Source: SG8-4 sp964598225
GTDB taxonomy: Bacteria > Planctomycetota > Phycisphaerae > Sedimentisphaerales > Anaerobacaceae
Length of the DNA: 64,000 nucleotides
Reading direction: 5' to 3'
Assembly: GCA_964598225.1 (NCBI GenBank)
Contig: CAZRBG010000003.1
Coordinates: 117,220-181,219 of the forward strand
Part shown: positions 18,506 through 26,504 of the stretch, in pieces
Layout: each line of letters starts with the position of its first letter
Position numbering within the stretch: the first letter of the stretch is position 1
Notes under the pieces: generated by a model
Database searches by the model: none
What the model was told of the DNA's origin: nothing
Seen by the model: only the letters and a program-made list of their open reading frames with translations
Translations under genes and position numbers: made by a program

Positions 18506-18582
18506 GAATTGCGATGTGATTTACAGGGGGACGGTGACTCAAAAAAGGATTCTATATTTCACTTATTTCAAACTTGATCGCT

Positions 18583-18753
18583 GTTCATAAGAAAATCGGC
18601 GAAACAGTCTTACTGCGGCCAGTCGTCGACAGCTTTAAGCCTGGTGATGTCATGCCGACGGATCGCTGCTTTTGCTCATTCTTCATGACGGCCGTATTGG
18701 AATTACACGGCGTTGGTTTAGACGTGACAGTGTCATTGGGTCATAAGCCCTGA
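18583..18753 (+). pseudogene. Transposase remnant, IS4-type DDE fragment
   Basis: A frame of about 56 codons without its own start reads VHKKIGETVLLRPVVDSFKP, then GDVMPTDRCFCSFFMTAVLE, then LHGVGLDVTVSLGHKP and a stop at 18751. The pattern Gly-Asp-Val...Asp-Arg-x-Phe-Cys-Ser-x-Phe...Leu-x-x-x-Gly-Val-Asp is that of the second catalytic aspartate region of IS4-superfamily transposases. No ends or other catalytic blocks are preserved, so this is an old fragment. It occupies most of the 270-bp gap between the kinase and the GH43-like gene. Confidence 0.55.
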
Positions 18754-18778
18754 AAATATCTCATTTTGTTGGAGGTTC

Positions 18779-19849
18779 TTAATTGATTTTAAATACGTGA
18801 CCGGTTGATGTTCCTCCCTTTCCTCCTCCGAGGGCGTTAAATAGATATACAGGTTTTCCTTTCTTTTGTAATAGCTTAGGCCGCTCAAAACGCCACCAGC
18901 GAGGTCCGGTCTGGAAATCACTTTCATCATAATAATGTAATGTGCCGTGATACGCTATTTGAGGCACATGTGAAAAGTGCAGGCCGTCTTTAGAGGAAAA
19001 CAATAGACCGGACCCTTCATCATGGGGTGTGTTTCTATTTCTTAGCAACCCATAATCTCTGGCGAGTATATGGATTTTCCCGTTTTCAATAAATGCGAAC
19101 GGGTCTTCCAATCCCGCCGTTGCTCCGTTTACAATTCTTGTCGGATCTATAATCGGATTCTCTTTGTATTTTATATATGGTCCTTCGATATCTTCTGCGA
19201 CGGCGACCCCGAATTGATCGTCATGATTCTTGTCCCATGTACGATAGTATACGAAGAAACGACCGTCAGGGTGTTGCAAGAGGGTTGGATTCAGGACAGT
19301 CACATGGTCCCAGGAACCTTTTGGACCACACTCTATAATGTTGGGTTCGACAGACCACGGACCGTAAAGCGAGTTTGCGAATGCCAATCCGATTTTCCTG
19401 CTTCTTTTATGTGATTTAGTGTAATTCCAGTTGTATAGTAATACATAATTTTGGCCGACTTTATGAATCTCAGGATTATGCACCCAGACACTACGTCCTG
19501 CGTGTTCAGACAACAAATCACTTAATCCGATTTTTTCCTCAACGGTTTTGTACGGCCCTTCCGGATTTTCTGCAATCGCATGTGCAATCCAGGACCGGGG
19601 GCCTTTCCACCCTTCGAATCCCTTTTCTGCAGGCCACCTCGCATAGAACACGTGCACGGTGGAATCAGCTCCATAGACAGGAGAACACCCCCATATAAAA
19701 TAGTTGGGATCTTCCAGGATTCTGCCTTGCGGAATCAAACGTTTGGATAACGTTGATTCCTGGAATTCCAATTTTTCACGCGGCAGAACTTGTGACGATA
19801 TACACAGCAATAATCCGATCGACGCAATCGTAAGATTTGTCTTTTTCAT
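18779..19849 (-). CDS. Exported five-bladed-propeller glycoside hydrolase (GH43-like)
   Basis: About 356 residues with a Sec signal peptide from the ATG at 19849 (MKKTNLTIASIGLLLCISSQVLP). The rest has repeated blades of the GH43/GH32/GH130 superfold: DPNYFIWGCSPVYG near the start, then VWVHNPEIHKVGQNYVLLYNW, HVTVLNPTLLQHPDGRFFVYYRTWD, ATAGLEDPFAFIENGKIHIL and FERPKLLQKKGKPVYLFNAL. NPE/DPF-type segments at blade starts usually carry the acidic catalytic residues. The likely role is cleavage of plant or algal polysaccharide side chains outside the cytoplasm. The frame is open for 15 codons upstream, but those residues do not fit a signal peptide. Exact family and substrate are uncertain. Confidence 0.7.
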   Translation of the reverse strand: MKKTNLTIASIGLLLCISSQVLPREKLEFQESTLSKRLIPQGRILEDPNYFIWGCSPVYGADSTVHVFYARWPAEKGFEGWKGPRSWIAHAIAENPEGPYKTVEEKIGLSDLLSEHAGRSVWVHNPEIHKVGQNYVLLYNWNYTKSHKRSRKIGLAFANSLYGPWSVEPNIIECGPKGSWDHVTVLNPTLLQHPDGRFFVYYRTWDKNHDDQFGVAVAEDIEGPYIKYKENPIIDPTRIVNGATAGLEDPFAFIENGKIHILARDYGLLRNRNTPHDEGSGLLFSSKDGLHFSHVPQIAYHGTLHYYDESDFQTGPRWWRFERPKLLQKKGKPVYLFNALGGGKGGTSTGHVFKIN

Positions 19850-20006
19850 TGATCTTGTTTTGGTCGTATATGAGTGTTCAGGGATCATCTTCAATATATG
19901 TTCTCAATGAATTTGCACACTCTGCACGCTGTTATTCCGATCGGTCACAGCGAACGTATCCGCATCAAGTTTTTGCTTTTTGTTCGTAGTTTGTTGAAGC
20001 GACTTC

Positions 20007-20067
20007 GGTGGAGAACCGCACCGGGCCCTCCGACACTTAGTATCTGTTTTTCCCGGTACGGTCCACC
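20007..20067. repeat. Long imperfect inverted repeat between two minus-strand genes
   Basis: GGTGG at 20007 pairs with CCACC at 20063-20067. After a 3-nt bulge the pairing continues through AACCGCACCGGG with CCCGGTACGGT, about 16 base pairs in all, with a loop of about 25 nt. It lies in the 314-bp gap between the GH43-like gene and the Gfo/Idh/MocA gene. No T-run follows on either strand, so it is not a simple intrinsic terminator. I see nothing else in that gap. Confidence 0.6.
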
Positions 20068-20163
20068 TTGACACGTTTCAAAACCTCATTATAACTTCAT
20101 CGCCGGCGCTGTCAACAAATCTAAGTACCGTCTTCACCTTTTACCTGACTGCTGCGAGAGCTT

Positions 20164-21456
20164 CTACACTCGCGGCGTGTTTGGCTTGGGCACAGGCCGA
20201 ATAGAGCCGTCCCAGGCTGCGATGTCCGGCGGCGTCAGTTGGAGGTCTGAGTTCATGATTTCATCCCAAGTGACGTGCTTGCCGGTGTACGCGGATTCAC
20301 GTCCCATTATGGCGGTCAGCGTCGATTCGCACAGAAAGCGGGTGTCGTTCGGAAGCTCGCCGCGTCTCAGCGCAGCAATAAAATCGATATGCTCCTGGCG
20401 ATGGCTTTCATGCTGCTCGGGATGCGGCTGGAAAGTCTTTGCATTCTCGCCCGTAATCTGAGTTTTGCGGCTGACAATCGTTCCGTAACCTTTGGTTCCG
20501 GTAATCTCTTCTCCTATCTTTTTGTCCGTGCCCTCGATCTGGCGGCACATGCTGGTCAGGCGAACGCCGTTGGCGTACTCGAATTCGACCGTGAAGTGGT
20601 CGTAAATGTTCCCCCCGCGGTCCGTGTGGTACTGTCTGCCGCCCATCCCGTAAGCTTTCGCCGGATGAGCCCGCATAATCCAGTTGCAGAAATCGAGGTT
20701 GTGTACGTGCTGCTCGACGATATGATCGCCGCAGAGCCAGTCAACGTGGAACCAGTTATGGAAGTGGTACTCGGGAAGACTCATGCCGGGTTCACGCTCT
20801 CTGTACCAGATGTTGCCCGTGTTGAAGTAGGCATAGAGGGCCATGATGTCGCCGAGCCGACCGCCGTGGATGGCTTCGACCATATCTGCGTAGTGAAAGA
20901 CATGACGACTGTTGAATCCGGACAACAATGCGATGCCCTTTCGCTTCATTTCGTTCTCGAGCGCGAGTATGCGGCGTACGCCGGGTGGGTCCGTGGCGCA
21001 GGGTTTTTCCGCGAAGATGTGGACACCTTTCTTCACGGCGTATTCGATGTGATCCGTACGAAAACCGGGAGGTGTGCATAGCAGGACGTAGTCGATATCG
21101 GAATCAATCACTTTTTTATACGCATCCAGGCCGGAAAAACAGCGGTCGGGCGTCACCTTTATGCTGTCTTTCATAGCCGGCTCTTTGTTCGCGATTCTCT
21201 TCAACCGGGCCAGGCTGTTCTCGACCTTTGCCTTGAAGATATCGCACATGGCCACCAGTTCAATATTCGGACCGGCCAGCATGGCGTCCCGCGCAGCCCC
21301 GGTGCCCCGCCCTCCGCAACCTACAAGGCCGACGCGAATTTTGTCATTGCTCCCTGCGTATGCGCCGGAAGCAATGGATAATCCAGCCAACGCAGTGGCT
21401 TTTGTAGTAGTTCCAAGAAAACGACGGCGGGTCATAATACGCTTGTCCGGTTTCAT
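20164..21456 (-). CDS. Tat-exported Gfo/Idh/MocA family oxidoreductase
   Basis: A 430-residue NAD(P)-dependent oxidoreductase with a twin-arginine signal (TRRRFLGTTTKATALAGLSIASGAYA). The Rossmann loop is VGLVGCGGRGTGAA (about residues 43-56), the family EKP motif is HIFAEKPCATDP, and the C-terminal half has the substrate-domain segment DHIVEQHVHNLDFCNWIM. Family members oxidise or reduce sugars and cyclitols; in planctomycetes many are exported and found with sulfatases and polysaccharide enzymes. The ATG at 21456 has AAAGGAA a short distance upstream; a TTG two codons earlier is the alternative. It lies upstream of the GH43-like gene on the same strand, which suggests shared carbohydrate use. 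The substrate is unknown. Confidence 0.85.
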   Translation of the reverse strand: MKPDKRIMTRRRFLGTTTKATALAGLSIASGAYAGSNDKIRVGLVGCGGRGTGAARDAMLAGPNIELVAMCDIFKAKVENSLARLKRIANKEPAMKDSIKVTPDRCFSGLDAYKKVIDSDIDYVLLCTPPGFRTDHIEYAVKKGVHIFAEKPCATDPPGVRRILALENEMKRKGIALLSGFNSRHVFHYADMVEAIHGGRLGDIMALYAYFNTGNIWYREREPGMSLPEYHFHNWFHVDWLCGDHIVEQHVHNLDFCNWIMRAHPAKAYGMGGRQYHTDRGGNIYDHFTVEFEYANGVRLTSMCRQIEGTDKKIGEEITGTKGYGTIVSRKTQITGENAKTFQPHPEQHESHRQEHIDFIAALRRGELPNDTRFLCESTLTAIMGRESAYTGKHVTWDEIMNSDLQLTPPDIAAWDGSIRPVPKPNTPRV

Positions 21457-21554
21457 AGGCAAGTTCCTTTCCGTTCTTTATATCGTAGACAGGCTCAATT
21501 TTATCATATTTATGATCTTTGTGCATTCCTCATAATCATAAGCATTCGCCCCGT

Positions 21555-21578
21555 GTGTGCAAAATGAATTTTGCACAC
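21555..21578. repeat. Perfect 11-bp palindrome
   Basis: GTGTGCAAAAT, two bases (GA), then ATTTTGCACAC. It lies at the edge of the repeat-rich stretch between the Gfo/Idh/MocA gene and the HEPN-like gene. It has no T-run and its role is unknown. Confidence 0.7.
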
Positions 21579-21607
21579 CATGACTGCGTAGCAAAGCCTT
21601 TGTTATT

Positions 21608-21678
21608 GTCATTCCCGCGCAGGCGGGAATCCAGATTGCTTCGATAGGGTCCTGGTTCCCTGCCTTCGCAGGGATGAC
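21608..21678. repeat. REP-like palindromic element, copy 1
   Basis: The 71-bp element begins GTCATTCCCGCGCAGGCGGG and ends with the near inverted complement, CCCTGCCTTCGCAGGGATGAC. Each end is also a small hairpin by itself (CCCGC/GCGGG and CCCTGC/GCAGGG). A second copy with the same plan and perfect 26-bp ends is at 50034-50101. This CATTCC-type palindrome is a common dispersed intergenic repeat in bacteria. Confidence 0.8.
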
Positions 21679-21765
21679 ATAGTCGGTGTAAATGGTTGCA
21701 ATTCACAGTCGCCAGAATATTTTCACGCACAAATTATATGTTTATCGTCGTTTCTTGTCGACGTT

Positions 21766-22240
21766 CTACGGACTTGTCGTGCTTCTGATTGTATCGCGGG
21801 CGTCACGCCCGCGAGTAACGAGGGCATCCCCTCGACTGCGCTCGGGACAGGCTTGCCCTCGATTGTCAACTAATTGAGCTGGGAAATTGGCTTTGTTTTC
21901 GGTCGTCTCAGGATGAGCTGTATCGTCATAACACCTTTCGATAAAAGATGTTGAGCCCATTAAGCTCGGCGCAAATTGGCTTTGTTCCGCGAAATTTTCT
22001 CCGTAAGCACCGCTCGTGTCGCGGACGTCCCGTCGACTCCGCTCAGGGCAGGCCCGTCCGCGCGTACCGAGGGCGTCTCGCCCTCGGTTGTCAATTGAGT
22101 TGAGCAATTGGCTTTGTTTTACATTTTTCATTTTCGCAATACGCAGCACACAATACGAACCTAATTGGCTTTGTTTTTTCAAATGAATTGATAGGCATAA
22201 AGGTACAGAGGAGCATAGGCAAAAAGGGATGTAGGATCGG
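21766..22240. repeat. Array of dispersed intergenic repeats with ATTGGCTTTGTTT core, copy 1
   Basis: Four copies of the core ATTGGCTTTGTT(TT) begin at 21886, 21975, 22107 and 22164, separated by GC-rich pieces that include CGCGGGCGTCACGCCCGCG hairpins and two versions of a GCTC(A/G)GG(A/G)CAGGC unit. The stretch is open on the minus strand, where the core reads KQSQ or NKAN and the GC-rich unit reads ACPERSRR. There is no supported start, ribosome site or domain, so I do not call it a gene. A diverged second copy closes the window (63740-64000). The rest of the gap, 22241-22672, is AT-rich and shows no gene. Confidence 0.75.
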
Positions 22241-22672
22241 CCATAAAGGAAAACTCTGTGTCTCTGTTCCTTTGCCGCTCTGATCCTTTCTTTTATTCTG
22301 TATTCTGTCTTCTGCTTTTCACTACTCAGGCGCACAAGAGGCGCGCCTCTATATTTGGAGCAACTTGCATGAATTGAAAGAGATTCTACATAATCGAAGG
22401 CCGCATTCTTGCTATAAGTCCTTATGCGGCAAAGAAAAAGAAAATACACAAGCTTTTATATTTTTGCTCCGCGCTACCAGCATGTTTTGAACGAAAACGC
22501 CCTCCGGTAATACCGACCAAGGCGTAGCCGCGGGCAGGGATCCGACTATAGGGAAATGAGAAATCAATCGCTGTCCAGATGTCTCGGCTTCGCTCGACAT
22601 TACAAATAGGGGAAGCTAGGAACAGTCAACTATTTCTGCTAGCTTTAATAGGTGGCTATCCCTATTTTTTCC

Positions 22673-23809
22673 CTATTTTTTCCAATCGGGAAGCTGACGA
22701 GCTATAGTGTTGATATAATCCAGTACATCATTAATTAATGGTAGTAAGTCAGAAGATCTATGTTGATTAACCTTTAAGTTCCCATTTTTGTCTCTCTTTG
22801 CATGTGCTAGCTCGTTTCTTATGTTAATAGCTCGGACCACACCGGAAATTGTAGTCTCCGGGGGGCGGTCTTTTGATGACATGAAAAGGGATGGTGTTAG
22901 TTCGACAAAAGCGCTTATCCCAGCTTGACGAAGCAGTTCCTGTGACCATCTGCGGGCATCTGTGCAGTTAGCTCTCGTCTCAGAAATATGCTCAATGAAT
23001 TCCGCATGAGCATTCTCAAAGGCAATGACAGAGTACAGTAAAGCATTTAAATAATCTGTTTGTTGTATGTAGTCTTGAGCCTGAACTGCAAAAGAATAAA
23101 AGGCATAACGCACAGTCTGCTTCAAGTTGTCCCTCAACTTTACGATATCTTCTTCTGACACGTCTTGAATAGCACCACCCATAAAGAATGGGATAGGTGA
23201 TGATGGGGCAGCACCCTCAATAGCTTTCTCTATCTGTTGTAAGCTATTATTATCGTGCCTTCGTTTGAATACATGTAATTCATAAGTGTGCCCCCTACTA
23301 ATGTCTTTGCGAAACATCCGCCGTATCCTATTTCCCGAAACCTTATCTCCCAAAACTGTCAAGTACGAGACAAGCAGTGAGTTCAAAGGTGTCAGAGGAT
23401 CTTCTGGATTTACATACAGGGGTGTTCCTTCACTATAGTTAGGACGATATAGTGCTTTCAGAATAGTAACTTTTTGATCTTCATCGAGCTTTTTGGGTGA
23501 TAGGGTTATGAGTACATTACTGGCTATCGCTGGTTTCTTCCTTAGTTCGAGGTCAGTCAGCGGCTGTTGAGATGGAGCATTCGGAATGCCAACCGAGTTT
23601 ATCACGGTTATGCGGGCGGGAGTAATTCCACCGATGTCGAAAACAGTCCTAAGGCCAAGTCTCAAGCGGAAGGGAAGTCTACAGTATAATGAGCTAATAA
23701 CCTTAATCGGGTCGTTCTCATGAAGTAGATCTTCTCCTGTAAATCTAACCTCTTTGGAACCAGTTTCATGTGTATGAGCATCAAAGATGATTGTTGATTT
23801 ACGAATCAT
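22673..23809 (-). CDS. Hypothetical protein with C-terminal HEPN-like domain
   Basis: A 378-residue soluble protein that I do not recognise in its N-terminal two thirds. That part begins MIRKSTIIFDAHTHETGSKE and has few conserved-looking motifs. The C-terminal third (about 240-370) is all helix, with YLNALLYSVIAFENAHAEFIEHI and then VRAINIRNELAHAKRDKNG. The R-N-x3-H spacing in IRNELAH matches the RNase motif of HEPN domains, which occur in abortive-infection, toxin and RNA-processing proteins. The gene is visibly more AT-rich than its neighbours and is flanked by repeats on one side and a gene remnant on the other, which suggests acquisition by transfer. No partner antitoxin or nucleotidyltransferase is adjacent. 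Confidence 0.65.
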   Translation of the reverse strand: MIRKSTIIFDAHTHETGSKEVRFTGEDLLHENDPIKVISSLYCRLPFRLRLGLRTVFDIGGITPARITVINSVGIPNAPSQQPLTDLELRKKPAIASNVLITLSPKKLDEDQKVTILKALYRPNYSEGTPLYVNPEDPLTPLNSLLVSYLTVLGDKVSGNRIRRMFRKDISRGHTYELHVFKRRHDNNSLQQIEKAIEGAAPSSPIPFFMGGAIQDVSEEDIVKLRDNLKQTVRYAFYSFAVQAQDYIQQTDYLNALLYSVIAFENAHAEFIEHISETRANCTDARRWSQELLRQAGISAFVELTPSLFMSSKDRPPETTISGVVRAINIRNELAHAKRDKNGNLKVNQHRSSDLLPLINDVLDYINTIARQLPDWKK

Positions 23810-23911
23810 GACACAAATCCTCGTTCGTTAGTTTTTGTTCAAGCCTCTTGAGATTAAAATCAGGCATTTTCTAATATGTAATAAAGAAAGGACATGGTCT
23901 TGTATAACTGT

Positions 23912-24172
23912 TTATTCGTAATTTATCGAGACGGCTTTTGCGACGTCTTCGCTTATTTTGCCTTCTTCGAGGAGGGAGTTCAGGGATTCGAGCATTGTTG
24001 TCATGCCGTGCTTTTTGCCGGTTTCGATTACTGATCTCAGGAAGAATCCGCCTTTTCTTCTTATGATGTTCTTGCCGCCGATTCTGAACATTATCGGCGC
24101 TCCGGCACAAACGTGGATATCGGTCGCTCTCTGTGCTTTTGCGTGCTCTAAGAGTTGTCTTCTGCTTATCAT
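23912..24172 (-). pseudogene. Internally deleted PilT/GspE-family ATPase remnant
   Basis: From the ATG at 24172 the 86-residue product begins MISRRQLLEHAKAQRATDIH and continues VCAGAPIMFRIGGK, the typical N-terminus of PilT-like ATPases (a SDIH-like segment followed by a PP-x-x-R-x-x-G-like segment). It then jumps to FLRSVIETGKKHGMTTMLES and LNSLLEEGKISEDVAKAV, which is the far C-terminus of the same family. The Walker A and B boxes and about 250 residues between are missing, yet the frame is kept. It lies divergently upstream of the intact gspE/pilB-like gene. It may be dead, or a small protein retaining only the dimerisation and tail parts. Confidence 0.6.
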
Positions 24173-24554
24173 GATAGCCGCCTGTTCTACAAGAATCCGT
24201 CGCGAGCCTGCTCCGTTCGTTGATTTTAACATTTGTACGGGAGTTATCCAGGTAAATTGCCGACATTTTATCCGGTTCATACCGTGTGGCGGCTGTTCCG
24301 TTTCGGTCAGTGTTCGTACGGTGGACCTATCTGGCCGCCAAAAAGTGGCTTTTGCTCCGGTTGGCCGTTTTGATGGGACCGGAATTATTACGTATAGTTT
24401 AACCGAGGGCGTAATTGGAGGGCGATGTATGCCCCCGGCAGGGCGTTTTGTGTGATCGGCGCCCTGGAAATAACGCTTGCGACTCCCTGATTGAGGAGCA
24501 TTTAGCCGAATTCGGAGACAATAAACTGTCTAAGTTGGGGGCATTGCAGGAACT

Positions 24555-26423
24555 ATGGCAAGGATTTTTGGATTCAAACGAAGACAGGCGGAGTTTGACG
24601 ATAGTCAGGCTACCGCTTGTATGGATGTCGGAAACGAAGAGGAAATCAACGGTCTGTCGCAGCTTTACTGCCCGGAGCAGGATTGCGTCAGTCAGACCCG
24701 GGATGTAGCTGATGTCCTCTCCGAGACGGGAAAAATTACTCCCGATCAACTCTCGGGGCTGAGGCAGACCCAAAAGAACCGGCCCGGTTGCGACGTCCTG
24801 CAACTGATCGGGGAATTGAACCTGGTCGAGCAGCAGGACATTGCTATCGCTCAGGCTGATCTGTTCGATCTGAAGTTTCGCAAGATCGGGCCCGATCAGG
24901 TTGACAGGAGTGTTTTCGGCAAGCTGGATATCGATTACATCAAGAGCAACCGCGTTCTGCCGATATCGGTTTCCGGGGATACCTTGACAGTGGCGACCAG
25001 CAGACCTGCCGATCTGTTTGTCATCGAGGACGTCAAGCGTCAGACGCAGATGAAGGCCGAGACGGTTGTATGTCTGGAAGAAGACATAGATGCCGTTTGC
25101 GAAGCCATGGACGATGAAAGGATGGACTCGGATCTCGAGAACATCATAAACGACATGGCCGACGTCGAGGTCGTTCAGGATGAGGCTGAAGAATCGGAAG
25201 ATCTCGAGAAAATGGCGGGCCAGTCGCCTATTATCAAGTTTGTCAACTATCTGATCAGCAACGCGATACGCGAAGGCGCCAGCGACATTCATATCGAGCC
25301 CAAAGAAAAGATCATGAAGACGCGGTATCGAATCGACGGTGTGCTGTTCGAGATGAAACAATCCCCGATCAAGATGCACTCGGCGATTGTATCCCGCGTC
25401 AAGATTATGGCCAACCTGGACATATCGGAGAGACGTTTGCCTCAGGACGGCAAGATTAAAGTGACGGTCGGCGGCAGGGCGATCGACCTGCGAGTTTCTA
25501 CGCTGCCTACGAATCACGGCGAGAAAGTCGTTATCCGTGTGCTCGACAGCAGGTCGATATTGCGCGGCCTCGACCAACTGGGCATGGAGCCAGATATAAT
25601 GCAAACGTTCGGCGAACAAATAGCCCTTCCGCACGGCATCCTGCTGGTTACCGGCCCGACCGGCTCGGGTAAGAGCACCACTCTTTATACGGCTCTCGGT
25701 CAGATGGACGGTGATAAGCTGAATCTCTCGACGGTTGAAGATCCGGTCGAGTACCAGCTTGAATTCTGCAATCAGGTTCAGGTCAACGAGAGGATCGGCC
25801 TGAATTTTGCCGCTGCTCTAAGGAGTCTGCTGCGTCAGGACCCGGACGTAATAATGATCGGAGAAATCCGCGACAACGAGACCGCCCGCATCGCCGTACA
25901 AGCGGCACTGACGGGCCACCTGGTGCTTTCGACGCTCCACACGAATGATGCCGCCGCCAGTATCACGCGGCTTGTAGATATCGGGATCGAACCGTACCTG
26001 ATCGCGGCGTCTTTGAACGGAGTAGTCGCACAGCGACTGGTCAGGAAAATCTGCCCGAAGTGCAAGCAGATATATGAAGTAACCGAGAACGTCGCCCGTT
26101 ATGTCAAGCAGGCCGGCATCAAACCGGACCAGATATATCACGGCGCCGGCTGCGATGATTGCCGGGGTTCCGGATACGTCGGTCGTGTGGGCATCTATGA
26201 ACTGCTGACTATCGACGAGCGGTTCAGGGATATGATTAACAAAGACTCCTCGGTCAACAACATGCGCCGGGTTTTCCATGAATCCGGTCGTCGAAGCCTG
26301 TTCGATGACGGAATTCTGAAGGTAAAGCAGGGTCTTACCACAATCGAAGAGGTGCTGCGGGTGACCGAAGTTTACGGCAAGAATGAGGATGAAGTCTTTG
26401 TCGAAAACATCGACGCCGAATGA
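24555..26423 (+). CDS. Type II secretion / type IV pilus assembly ATPase (GspE/PilB)
   Basis: A 622-residue motor ATPase. The N-terminal T2SSE_N-like region is at about 50-200 (QLIGELNLVEQQDIAIAQA, FGKLDIDYIKSNRVLPISV). The catalytic half begins SPIIKFVNYLISNAIREGAS, then DIHIEP. It has Walker A GPTGSGKSTT (about 366-375), the Asp box TVEDPVEYQ, Walker B DPDVIMIGEIRD, and the His box GHLVLSTLHTNDA. A zinc-binding CPKC...CDDC pair is at about 498-530. It would power assembly of a pseudopilus or pilus; the prepilin-like protein at 53708 is a possible substrate, but no secretin or platform protein is in the window. The ATG has AGGA 6 nt upstream. Confidence 0.93.
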   Translation: MARIFGFKRRQAEFDDSQATACMDVGNEEEINGLSQLYCPEQDCVSQTRDVADVLSETGKITPDQLSGLRQTQKNRPGCDVLQLIGELNLVEQQDIAIAQADLFDLKFRKIGPDQVDRSVFGKLDIDYIKSNRVLPISVSGDTLTVATSRPADLFVIEDVKRQTQMKAETVVCLEEDIDAVCEAMDDERMDSDLENIINDMADVEVVQDEAEESEDLEKMAGQSPIIKFVNYLISNAIREGASDIHIEPKEKIMKTRYRIDGVLFEMKQSPIKMHSAIVSRVKIMANLDISERRLPQDGKIKVTVGGRAIDLRVSTLPTNHGEKVVIRVLDSRSILRGLDQLGMEPDIMQTFGEQIALPHGILLVTGPTGSGKSTTLYTALGQMDGDKLNLSTVEDPVEYQLEFCNQVQVNERIGLNFAAALRSLLRQDPDVIMIGEIRDNETARIAVQAALTGHLVLSTLHTNDAAASITRLVDIGIEPYLIAASLNGVVAQRLVRKICPKCKQIYEVTENVARYVKQAGIKPDQIYHGAGCDDCRGSGYVGRVGIYELLTIDERFRDMINKDSSVNNMRRVFHESGRRSLFDDGILKVKQGLTTIEEVLRVTEVYGKNEDEVFVENIDAE

Positions 26424-26504
26424 TATCACTCATTATGGGCAACCCCATAATTTACGTGTTTTTCGCGAAGCGAGGTAGTAACCGGGTGAATTGAATTTGT
26501 TAAA

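Noticed and set aside
21555..22240. Possible CRISPR array from repeated cores
   Set aside because: Core spacing is irregular (89, 132, 57 bp), the cores are short, the intervening DNA is itself repeated, and no cas gene is present.
21766..22449. Minus-strand open frame of 227 codons across the repeats
   Set aside because: Its product is a string of repeat-derived peptides (KQSQ, NKAN, ACPERSRR) without a start signal or domain; treated as repeat DNA.
23871..24266. Minus-strand frame of 131 codons overlapping the PilT-like remnant
   Set aside because: A shifted reading of the PilT-like sequence; rich in Arg and Asn with no motif.
24399..25634. Minus-strand open frame of 411 codons
   Set aside because: Antisense to the GspE/PilB-like ATPase, which has all the Walker motifs.
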